The notes beneath the pieces are model-generated. The model was not told the DNA's origin. It made no database searches and saw only the letters and a list, made by a program, of their open reading frames with translations. DNA of 64,000 nt from Cristatella mucedo (lineage: Eukaryota; Bryozoa; Phylactolaemata; Cristatellidae): NCBI GenBank assembly GCA_009760855.2, contig WPIO01000133.1, forward strand, positions 467,501-531,500, written 5' to 3'. Below are positions 55,559 through 64,000 of this stretch, in pieces (positions within the stretch are counted from its first letter, which is position 1; every line of letters starts with the position of its first letter). The translations under genes and the position numbers were made by a program.

Positions 55559-55957
55559 GCCTTCAAAGGGTGTGAGTCTCAACCACTTCACATGCTCATG
55601 GAATTCAGGGAAATGTCTGTACATGCTCAGAGACATATTTTCGACTCACTCGAGTGCAGCGGCGGCAGCATCTCGAGCACTAATGGAGGTGAGCCACGTG
55701 GGCAGGAAGTTAAAAGTTGCTCGACCGACAGTCAATCCACAGCTGCTAGCACATACGCGACCGACAGTCTGGAGGCTCTCTCCACTTTCAGACTGAGCGA
55801 TGCCACTGCCGGGGGGGGGAGGCTGCAGCATCAGCAGCTCAGACGAAGGCTAGGCAGGGGGCCCGGCCCAAAGATGACTAGCTCATTCAGCAGCAGGTAT
55901 AGCACATGTGAAGCGCCTGAACAGAGACTAAGTTCTCTTGGGGTGCTATACAAATGA
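55559..55957 (+). CDS. Unrecognised gene at 55 kb, 3' exon running into a LINE tail
   Basis: After the acceptor GGGTTCTGATTGTAG the phase-0 frame reads AFKGCESQPLHMLMEFREMS, then HIFDSLECSGGSISSTNGGE and a Ser/Thr-rich part TDSQSTAASTYATDSLEALS, then a basic stretch LRRRLGRGPGPK. The last 20 codons (55897 on, STCEAPEQRLSSLGVLYK) and the stop come from a LINE-type tail. Alternatively the exon ends at a donor AGCAG|GTATAG at 55896. Either the C-terminus is retrotransposon-derived or an exon is missing. Confidence 0.55.
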   Translation, partial: AFKGCESQPLHMLMEFREMSVHAQRHIFDSLECSGGSISSTNGGEPRGQEVKSCSTDSQSTAASTYATDSLEALSTFRLSDATAGGGRLQHQQLRRRLGRGPGPKMTSSFSSRYSTCEAPEQRLSSLGVLYK

Positions 55958-55965
55958 AGGTCGTT
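55897..55965 (+). mobile_element. LINE-type 3' tail, third variant
   Basis: AAGCGCCTGAACAGAGACTA, AGTTCTCTTGGGGTGCTATA and CAAATGAA: related to the family A tail but ending GGGGTGCTATACAAATG. Confidence 0.75.
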
Positions 55966-56770
55966 AGTGACAGTAATCCCATAAATTCTACCTCGTTCAC
56001 ACTTTAACTCAGCCCTTTGAACTTGGAAAAAATTGCCACATTTTAAATTTCAATAAAGACTACTAACATGGTTCCTGTGTCAAACGTACCAACAAGAAAC
56101 TCAAGTCAAACGGACCAACAAGTCACTCAGCCATGCCGTCAAACAGACCAATAAGAAACTATCTTATTTACCGCCCAGTTCCACTGGCAGGTGCAGCTCA
56201 AGTCTGACCAAAACGGTCTACAGGAGCAGCGTTCCCAACGGCCAGACCGGGGCCAAAAAGCTAGGTGAAATCTTTGGGGGGCCTCGAGATCACCTCTCGC
56301 TGCACCGCTAGATATCGAGAAAATGCCAAAATGGGGAGCTGACGTGCAAACAAGCGAGCTGACGTGCGAATGTCACATCTTCGAGGGCGTGCCCTTCACA
56401 GCTTCACGGGAGAAAGCCAGCTGTGTGACACACAACAGCTGTGCCATTACGAGCCAGTTGACCTGACTATCGCTGGCCCAGCCCTGTAGCTCAGCTGAGG
56501 CTTGAAGCCACCATCGCTGCTGCTGCTACTTCCTCTGGGGGCGAACAGAGTACGTGCCGAATCCACCGAGCCGGATAGGAAGAGAGCGTAAAAGCAGATT
56601 TTGAGTTTTCGCAAAAAAAGAGGCAAATGCTAAGTGGCCCTCGCAAGAGAGACAACCCAAACCGAATGCTTCCGGTGTCCATTAATATTATTATTAACTG
56701 CTAGGCACTACAGAGCCCAGCCACATCGAGCTCCTTGATTCGCCCCTAGACATAATCACTCTGCCACACG
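55966..56770. other. Intergenic, no supported gene
   Basis: Near 56100 the phrase GTCAAACGGACCAACAAG is loosely repeated two or three times (56078-56160). Nothing else is recognised. Confidence 0.45.
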
Positions 56771-56775
56771 TCGTA

Positions 56776-57300
56776 CCTTGATAATAATAACAATAATAAT
56801 AATAACACACTTGATAAAGCGCTCTCAGAGAACTCAAATCCCTTTCTAGGGCAGGGGTCGGTAAACTTATCGGACTAGTAGGCCATTTCAGGAGATCAAG
56901 AAAGCACACTATGCCAGAAGAAACCACGCCCAGTGCGCCGCCGGACCGGCAGAGTGGTCGTGACCGGACGAACAAACAGTCGAAACAGACTCGAAGACAT
57001 GCATGGCAATTAAAGAGGTAGACATTTATCATCCCTCTCCAGTCAGGTGCTTCTGCTTCATTCAAACACTTGATATCAGTTCAAAAAATAAACACGGGTG
57101 GGCCACAGCTTAAGCTGCAACCACCAGTAATGAAGGGAACAGAACAGTGACAATTTCAATTAGGCCAGATCCTACACTAAATAACTAGGGGCCAGTAAGC
57201 CGGACTAGATTACTAGGTGGGCCGAATCTGGCCAAGAGGCCGGAGTTTGCTGACCTCTGTCATCTAGGGGCTTTACATTTGCTGCAAGGGAAACACAACC
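56776..57300 (-). mobile_element. LINE family A 3' tail split by a hAT-like element
   Basis: The complement of the tail runs at 56776-56851 (AATAATAATAACACACTTGA, TAAAGCGCTCTCAGAGAACT) and resumes at 57262-57300 (CTAGGGGCTTTACATTTGCT). The inserted DNA is described separately. Confidence 0.88.
56852..57259. mobile_element. Non-autonomous hAT-like element
   Basis: The ends CAGGGGTCGGTAAACTTA and AGTTTGCTGACCTCTG are inverted repeats of about 16 bp (three or so mismatches). CAGGGGTCGGCAAACT-type termini are classic for hAT (Charlie-like) elements. The 408-bp body is non-coding. TCTAGGG occurs on both sides (56845-56851 and near 57263-57269), consistent with an eroded target duplication of about 8 bp. 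Confidence 0.85.
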
Positions 57301-57729
57301 TTCCGAAACTTTCAGGCCAGACGCTTGAAGAGCAGGAAACACAATGAGGTCGGACTAAGGCGATCCTTTGATCTATCGTACTGATGCAGCTGTAAATGGC
57401 AAATACTGAGGCATAAAGTGTCCTCTTGCTCATTGGTCGATTTTAAAGGAATAAAACTCGTATGCAATAAAAAAAAAGGCCTAAACACCCTGCTTTTGCT
57501 GCTGGCCTCATTAGCTAGCCCACCAGCCACCACCTCCTTGACCCACTGATTCAAATGTCTGCTGCCGCTAAATCATGGTGCTTGGAAAGTAAAGTTTGTT
57601 AATATGGAGCTCTAAAAACAAGGGAGGCCACAATCTAGAGTTGAGTTAATCTGCAGACGAAACACACATACACACGCACGCATGCACGCACGCACACACC
57701 TAGTGGTAGTCAGAAATTGAGAATCCCCT

Positions 57730-58475
57730 AAAATGGGCTCTTCAGCATATCTCCTGTAGCCTCAGCAGGAAATCGGGGCATGCTGTTCCAAAGTGACCTT
57801 TCATTAGACGACCACTTCGGCTTCTCAGTCAAGACTACCTACTTTCAGCTGCACAGCTTTGCTAAAACTCGGGCCTGCTTAGATAGGGATACCGTGTCCA
57901 CGTAGGTCCATGCATATGCGACATTCCGTCTCGACTTCCATAAGTCACTGCTTGCAAGTCCTCCGGCCTATGCAATAAGGCATTTACTATTAAACTTATA
58001 CTGTAATATATTATATCATAGATATATCACTATATAATGTATCTTACATTATACTTCCTTATTATATTAAGGCACAGTTTGTCCAAAACTAAGCAGCTAG
58101 GCTTGTCTGTCATGAATGCCACAATTGCTACATTATACCAATTCTCACCGAGCTGCACCGGCTCCCAAGCAAGCAGCATATTGACTTCAGGATTTTGCCA
58201 CTCACGTTTAGGTCCATTCATTCTCTGGCTCCAGCCTACCTATCCGGACTATTTCCCAATCAAGCTAGGCACCGTCCCACCCCATCTTCTATCTCAAGGC
58301 TTTTACCTGTGCCTGCATGTTGAGACTTTACATGCCACCTCTAATCAGGTTATGCTTGTTGATATTGAGCATGCTACCACAAACCATTTGATCATGCTTC
58401 TTTTACAGCATATGTACAGTGCCTGGAAAGAGATTGAGTCCTCTGAGGGCGTCATACAAATGTATTATCATTATT
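57730..58475 (+). mobile_element. LINE family A, very degenerate copy
   Basis: ATCTCCTGTAGCCTCAGCAG, TGACCTTTCATTAGACGACC and GCTTAGATAGGGATACCGTG match the region after the RT core. An AT-rich insertion interrupts it at 57985-58075 (TATAATATATTATATCATAG). It ends in a damaged hairpin and TTATCATTATTATTATT. Confidence 0.8.
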
Positions 58476-58765
58476 ATTATTGCCTAAAATCCTTCAGAGA
58501 CCATGCCTTTTGTTAGTAGACTTCTGAAGCATACAACTCACTCCCGGCCGACGTCGCGACATCTCCGGACTTGAAGACATTAAAAAAAAGCTTTGTTCTT
58601 ATATGATTTGCTGGGTCCGAGTGAATTTTTCATGAGTGTTCTTAAGCATGCTGACACTGTGCACTCTCGCACTAACCATATGGTCATGCTATCTTAACGG
58701 CATAAGTAAAGAGATTTAGTTCTCTTAGGGTACCATAAAAATGCCTTGTCCTTATTATTACACCC
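58476..58765 (+). mobile_element. Second degenerate LINE 3' end
   Basis: AATCCTTCAGAGACCATGCC, GTGCTGACACTGTGCACTC-like sequence, AAGAGATTTAGTTCTCTTAG and GGTACCATAAAAATG: an independent old tail. Confidence 0.65.
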
Positions 58766-58910
58766 AACTTATCGCAGGCATTTGGGAAACATGCAGACAT
58801 GCAGGCATCCTAAATAAGCATTGGGTGCACGAGTGGCCAGCCTTGACCTTCGTAGAGGCACTGCAGCTTCCCAGCCGAATCAGCCAATATGGCGTCTTTT
58901 ATTCATAGAG

Positions 58911-60131
58911 CCATGTACACAGTGCTCATAGCAGGCTGTTAACCATGGTAACCAGCGTCAGTTTACGTTCCTTACGTAAACACATTTCGATACGTCTTCT
59001 TAGCTTGGGGTATAGGATTTTTGAGGCAGTGATTAGGGGTTGTGAGTTTTTTGGGATATGCTCTAGGGACTAGGCACACAGATTTTGCTTTTTTCTTTTG
59101 CTTTAATAATAATAATAATAATAATGTACTTGATAAAGCGCCGTCAGAGAACTTGATCTCTTTCTAGGCGCTTTACATTTGCTGCAAAGGGAAATGCAAT
59201 TGAATGGTAAGTAAAATCATGCTTGATAAACAGCATGAATAACATGGTTAGGGGTGACATGCACAGGGTCAGCATGCAAATGTGGTTGGTGGCAGCATAC
59301 ACAGTGTCAGCACGCATAAGCACATCAAGGACAAATCACAGGGACCCACTAAATGCTGTCCTAAATAGCTGTGTTTTAAGTTCCTTTTAAAATGTGGTCA
59401 AGTCAGGGGATGTTCTGACGCAGGTCGGTAGGGAGTTCCAGGCTTTGGGAGCATACGAACTAAATGCACGGTCTCCAAAGGATTTAAGGTTTGTACGAGG
59501 TATTTCTAGACTGTTGGATTCCGAAAAGCGTGTGGTACGATGCTTAGCCTGATGGGGGAGTATGTCGGAGAGATAGGCTGGAGCCATAGAATGAAGAGAC
59601 CTAAAAGTGAGCGACAAAACCTTGAAGTCAATCCGTTGCTTGACTGGTAGCCAGTGCAGGTCGGCGAGAAGTGGAGTAATGTGGCAACTGCGACGCTCAC
59701 GAAAGACAAGCCTAGCTGCCGAGTTTTGCACCAGCTGCAATCACCTGATTGCACATGCTGGTAGGCCAGTAAGCAGTGAGTTGCAGAAGTCGAGACGAGA
59801 TGTCACGAATGCATGGACCAACTTAGACGTGGTATCTTTATCTAAACAAGCCCGAATTTTAGCAATGTTATGAAGCTGAAAATAGGCAGATTTTACTGTG
59901 GAGCTGATATGGTCGTCTAACGAGAGGTCACTTTGGAATATGACACCTAGATTTCGAGCTGATTTGACGTTTTGGGTTAATGTTGAAGGGGTTCGGCGTT
60001 TACTGTTGAGGTTTTGGGGGGAAAATCTACGGAGTTAAGATATCTCAAAACGCATTCATTTTTATCGCAAATATAAACAGCCGCTGGCTACCATATTTAG
60101 CAGCCTGCTATGGGCATCGTGCCCTTAGCAG
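58911..60131. mobile_element. Non-autonomous TIR element, copy 2, interrupted by a LINE
   Basis: The ends GTGCTCATAGCAGGCTGTTA (left) and, on the other strand, ATGCCCATAGCAGGCTGCTA (right) match each other and the inner TIR of the 277-660 element (GCTCATAGCAGGCTGTT). The interior shares TTTACGTT and AAACAC phrases with copy 1 and has G/T-rich degenerate stretches (TTAGGGGTTGTGAG, GTTTTGGGTTAATG). A minus-strand LINE A sits inside (59104-59965). Confidence 0.75.
59104..59965 (-). mobile_element. LINE family A, copy nested in the TIR element
   Basis: It starts with (TAA)n and the complementary tail hairpin (59135-59170), continues through the 3' UTR and C-terminal ORF (RRSCHITPLLADLHWLPVKQ, SFGDRAFSSYAPKAWNSLPT) and is truncated near 59965. 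It looks young: the frame is open for 117 codons, and it closely resembles the copy at 17666-20262. Confidence 0.93.
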
Positions 60132-60830
60132 GAACTGAGCTGGCTCTAGGAACAAACGAGGCAGTATTCCCTGACTGTACTGTACCCATTAGGATCGTTC
60201 CCAGGTGTAGCATATGAGCCTCAGCCGGCCTCTCCTTTCGTGCACGTCCACGGTACTGCACGGTTTCTTCATGCTCCGGCAGAGGCAAACAAACACCGAG
60301 CTTCATTCACAGCGAATCCATTGTTCCACTATGTGAAAGTGCTCGGCCAGAGCTCTGGGCCAAACAGAACTCTGGGGCTGCGCTCATCATTTTCATCAGC
60401 AACCAGAAGTCTGAATCAGTTTGCTAAGCAGACCCAACTAAACTCTGAACAACGAGTCGGTAGCTAACCAACACGACTGCTACCGGCGACACTTTCACAG
60501 CCAGCCCTGGCGGTCCCCATCTGTCCGGAGCATGTTTGACCTCTGCCCCCCACCCCCCCCCAAAGACAGCCAAAGGCAACTGCAGCTCAGCACCACTGCA
60601 TCGACAGCCAGCGACATAAAAAAAACATCAGCTGCTGCCGAAACATTCCACGATCTTTGGACCACCCGAGCACGACCGACCTTGGCAGCAGCTGCTGCCA
60701 AGCTTCAAGTCAGGCGTCGCCAGCGCTCGGCATCTATCCCCTTGAGCACCAGTCCCTCAACATGTCGCCCGAACCAAAGATTTAACCCAAGCAGCTGCAG
60801 CAGCCAACGAGGTGTGCGCACGGCCGCGCC
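60132..60830. other. Intergenic, no supported gene
   Basis: This holds a poly-C stretch at 60545-60560. The open frame beginning at 60532 has unremarkable composition and no domain. Confidence 0.4.
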
Positions 60831-60924
60831 ACTGCCCCCCCCCCCGACCAGCGGTTCCGTGCAGAGGGGCAAAGACGCGCAGCCTCCGCTGCGGCAGCGG
60901 CCGCAACGTTTCACCGACGCCGCG

Positions 60925-61260
60925 AGCGAACCAGGCGCTCGCAAGGAAGCGTCTGGCCGGCGTCCTCGGGCCTCGTGCTCGCCTGGTCCCAGGCTCGCGG
61001 GAGCTCGCCAGCCAGCTCGTCGAAGGCAGCCTGGAGCCGTCGCCACAGGAGCGCCTGCGTCGGCTGCTGCTGCTGCGGCCCTGAGTCACCAATGAGTGGT
61101 GGTGAGGGTGACGTCCGCTACGTCGAAGGCAAGCACTTCCTGCAGTGGCAGCCAGCTGACGACAGACGGGGAGACGCATCGCCTCGAGACGAGAGCTTGA
61201 GACGCCTCCTTCTCTGGCTAGTGCTGAGCACTGAGGGAAGGGTGAAGGTCGCCGGCGCCG
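60925..61260. other. Possible coding sequence, strand unresolved
   Basis: The plus frame reads VPGSRELASQLVEGSLEPSP and QERLRRLLLLRP to a TGA at 61082-61084. The minus frame over the same bases reads LLWRRLQAAFDELAGELPRA and WDQASTRPEDAGQTLPCERL. Both look protein-like. On plus, a following frame starts MSGGEGDVRYVEGKHFLQWQ at 61092. Splice signals do not settle the strand. It may be an exon of an unseen gene. Confidence 0.3.
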
Positions 61261-61523
61261 ATCTCACCTCGACGAGCGTCCCCCGGCGCTGTCGGGGACG
61301 GGGGTCGCGAAGGCTGCCTCGGCGAGTGGTGCTAGGCGGCGCCACTCGCTCTTACGCAAGGCACGTGACAGGAGCCTGGTGGCATCACAAGGTCACGGAC
61401 ACTTACAACCTATATGCATGGGCGACTCATCACGGTTGACGTGGCCAGAGAAGGCGACGCAATGGCACGCACCACAGATCCCTGACTAGAGATCCGATTG
61501 GTTAGATAGGCCGATCTGTGCTG

Positions 61524-61550
61524 GCTCTCTCTTCTCCCCCTGTCTCTCTC

Positions 61551-61581
<31 letters not shown>
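61524..61581. repeat. CT-rich microsatellite
   Basis: CTCTCTCTTCTCC-type sequence passes into (CT)n. Confidence 0.95.
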
Positions 61582-62090
61582 AAGAAATGCCAAAAGAATT
61601 GCAACTAGGCTTTAATAAAGAAAGGCAAAGGCCGCCTGGCCTAACAGCCTCATTTATATCCCAGCAACAGCCTTTAGTGACAACCCATCCCTCCTGTTGC
61701 AGACGTGCTCGCAGGCGAGCATACGCACGCACACATAACTACAGCAGCGATGTAACTAAGTTCAAGCCTAGAAGTCTGAAAGTAACCTTTCCGGAGCAGC
61801 GACATATATGTATCACGAGCCTCATATTTAACTGTATTCTCCGTCGCGAAGCTGAAAGTGCTCAAGGTAGACAAGACAGTAGTGAAGCTGTGCTCACAGC
61901 CTGTCCCAGTTACATATTCCAGCTGGTGGGTGGCCTTTGGTGAACTTATCCAGAGAATCTGAGGAGAAAATTGGAGAATCGATCACTGCTGTTGCCTCAG
62001 CTGTTTGCCGAGTCTCCATGCTTTTAGCTGCTATATATCCCCCTCTCAGAATGACATGCTGACTAGGCAGCTGAAGCCCAGCATTTTGGA
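61582..62090. other. Intergenic, no supported gene
   Basis: Nothing recognised apart from short frames. Confidence 0.4.
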
Positions 62091-62094
62091 CAGG

Positions 62095-62195
62095 CTCATC
62101 ATTCGATCGCAGCAAATGTACAGCGCCTAGAAAGAGATTGATTTCTCTGAGGGCGCTTTATCAAGTGCATTATTATTATTGTTGTTGTTGCTGTC
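62095..62195 (+). mobile_element. LINE family A, 3' tail only
   Basis: CATTCGATCGCAGCAAATGT, ACAGCGCCTAGAAAGAGATT, TCTCTGAGGGCGCTTTATCA, then AGTGCATTATTATTATTG. Confidence 0.92.
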
Positions 62196-63005
62196 CTGCA
62201 GTGGGGGTAGCAGCACTCCAAGACACGCTGACAAGTCCCTTCATGCTGAGATTTGGCTGCAGCTTAATTTTGGCAGTTCTGGCAGCACAAATGAGTCCTT
62301 GGCAGGCCCCCTCTCAAATCAGAGGGTCTCTCTTGCGCAATGCACCCACTTGCATCTCGATACTTGCATAGTCGCTGCCACCGCTCATTTGTGAGTTTTC
62401 TCCTCGGAGTGCCGGTAGGCATCGAGAAGTAAAGAGGAAGAAGAATCCCCACGTGGTGTGTCCATCATGCGAACGAACATGCTGTCTCTTCACATCTACG
62501 TGTCACTCTACAAGCACACTCTCTATGCATAGAAAATCATTCGATGGCGGGCCGTGCACGTAGGTTCCCACATCGACCTATGTAATTTTAATTGTAAGTC
62601 AGTCAAGAAACGTTGGTCACCAACACTAGGCTTACGTTGTGCCATTTGCCATATTTACTTTGTTACATCCATAGTACTGCAACGATGGAACAGCTATGAG
62701 TCGTTATGTCGGAAAATATAAAGGGCGACAATTTGCTACTTTACATTTGCAGCTAGAACGTGCACTCTAACTGTTGAAATTGAACGCTTACTTGAGCACT
62801 GAATCGTGAAATAGCGACGAGCAGGTTTTAAATCACCTCTCTAATTAATTGTGTATTTGAACACTGCACAAATTATCTCAGTCGAACGATTAAAATGAAG
62901 AACCTGACTGGGACAGTCAGTTTTAGCTATGGTCTGCTTCTGGTCGCAGTGTATTCTTGCGGCTAAGCCTTTTTGCTGCTACACTCGAGTACGGCGATTT
63001 TTTGA
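62196..63005. other. Intergenic, no supported gene
   Basis: Nothing recognised. Confidence 0.4.
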
Positions 63006-63018
63006 AGGTCCACGCAAG

Positions 63019-63060
63019 TACGCACACACGCACATACACACAAACACACACGCACGCACG

Positions 63061-63139
<79 letters not shown>

Positions 63140-63182
63140 GCACACACATGCTCGCGAACACGAGCGCACACACACACACACG
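63019..63182. repeat. (CA)n microsatellite
   Basis: The CA repeat has GCACGCACG and AAACAC interruptions. Histidine/threonine and cysteine/valine frames over it are repeat products. Confidence 0.97.
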
Positions 63183-63502
63183 CATGATCAGGAACTTCAA
63201 AGGGATTATAAGCTCTGTTAGATTGCCAGCCTGGAGAAAGGGTAGAAGTGTGAGTAACTGGGGAGGGCATGTAGAGTCAGTGGGGGGGGGCCACCTTTCC
63301 AACACGCTCCGTTCGGAAATCGTCGGTTCACCAAAAAAAAAGATAAATGTACAGTATGCACGCGCCAAGACAACTAAGTTTTTTGTAGTCGCTTCGTGTG
63401 GCCTGTAAAGGAAGTGCATTAACTGATTAGCAATCATAAAATGTACCCTTTCAGCAATCCATTTGCACACGAAGGTAAATTCACACAAGAGCAGAGCAAA
63501 TG

Positions 63503-63507
<5 letters not shown>

Positions 63508-63580
<73 letters not shown>

Positions 63581-63613
63581 GTGAGAGAGAGAGAGACAGA
63601 CAGACAGACAGAG
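63508..63613. repeat. (GA)n and (GACA)n microsatellite
   Basis: A GA run of about 85 bp is followed by GACAGACAGACAGACAG. Confidence 0.97.
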
Positions 63614-63696
63614 AGTGCAGGCACCAACTCCAAACGATTTGAGCAGGTGCGTTCATTTGAGCCACAACTGTCCTCAACCACTACCGAGTCTGACGA

Positions 63697-63775
63697 GGAG
63701 AGGAGGAGGATGAGGAGGAGGATAAGGAGGAGGAGGATGAAGATGAGGAGGAGGAGAAGGAGGAGGAGCCAAGGG
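63697..63775. repeat. (GGA)n-rich tract
   Basis: GAGGAGAGGAGGAGGATGAG and similar purine-only phrases. The strand asymmetry gives long Ser/Pro and Glu frames that are not taken as genes. Confidence 0.9.
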
Positions 63776-64000
63776 GAAGGAGCAGCAGCAAAGCTGCACG
63801 AGGGGAAGCCAGAGGAGCAAGCATTTCAAACAGGCAAGGAGCCGGAAACAGAGCGAGGGAATCGGAGGGGCACGTGCCAGCGAGGCGACACATCCTCGCG
63901 AGCCGATGCGCCCACCATGCCGAGGGGAGGGCAGGAGGTAGTGCAGGTCGGCGAGCGAGGGAAGCGCTGCAATGAGGCAGCTCCAACGCACACGGTGGAC

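Noticed and set aside
60532-61095. 187-codon Pro/Ser/Arg-rich frame
   Set aside because: Low-complexity composition, starts at a poly-C stretch and has no motif; only its 3' neighbourhood, in other frames, looks possibly coding.
63674-63991. Ser/Pro-rich frames at the window end
   Set aside because: They are caused by the GGA-rich tract and strand asymmetry.

Overview
The window is invertebrate metazoan DNA: intron-containing genes with consensus GT/AG splice sites, several non-LTR retrotransposon families, a tRNA-headed SINE, terminal-inverted-repeat elements, an old 28S rRNA pseudogene and many microsatellites. Nothing is prokaryotic. I cannot name the phylum from sequence alone.

Left part (1-7 kb). 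The last three coding exons of a PTPN9/MEG2-type protein tyrosine phosphatase lie on + (1080-2619), with WPD loop, P-loop and Q-loop intact. The rest of that gene would lie left of the window. Around it are a TIR element (277-660), GC-rich sequence, a small TIR element (4236-4543) and a (GCC)n tract.

7-31 kb. This holds a second + strand gene, an exon-by-exon match to the QRICH2/C16orf96 (DUF4795) family linked to sperm flagella. Exons are at about 6985-7380, 9411-9631 (tentative), 12016-12848, 23164-23343, 25902-26132, 30186-30499 and 30829-31082 (tentative). Four central splice junctions are in phase. Introns are filled with retrotransposon pieces, including one LINE nested in another with a 6-bp duplication (17660-20268), and a 700-bp minisatellite.

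31-45 kb. This is a repeat graveyard: two LINE families (A, tail (ATT)n behind a conserved hairpin; B, tail of ATTAC-like repeats), copies of a tRNA-derived SINE, and a diverged 28S 3'-domain pseudogene (37565-38335). No gene was recognised.

46-64 kb. A possible small + strand gene (46338-47109, four phase-compatible exons, unrecognised) faces a convincing single-exon C2H2 zinc-finger gene on - (47489-49279). A second unrecognised + strand gene has two phase-matched exons (55172-55298, 55559-55957), and its reading frame runs into a LINE tail. A hAT-like element interrupts a LINE tail at 56852-57259. A second copy of the 277-660 element (58911-60131) is split by a LINE. GC-rich possible coding sequence lies at 60.9-61.3 kb. 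The end is microsatellite-rich.

No multi-gene system or operon-like cassette is visible. The most informative content is the reconstructed QRICH2-like gene, the tRNA-headed SINE, the 28S pseudogene and the nested transposons.
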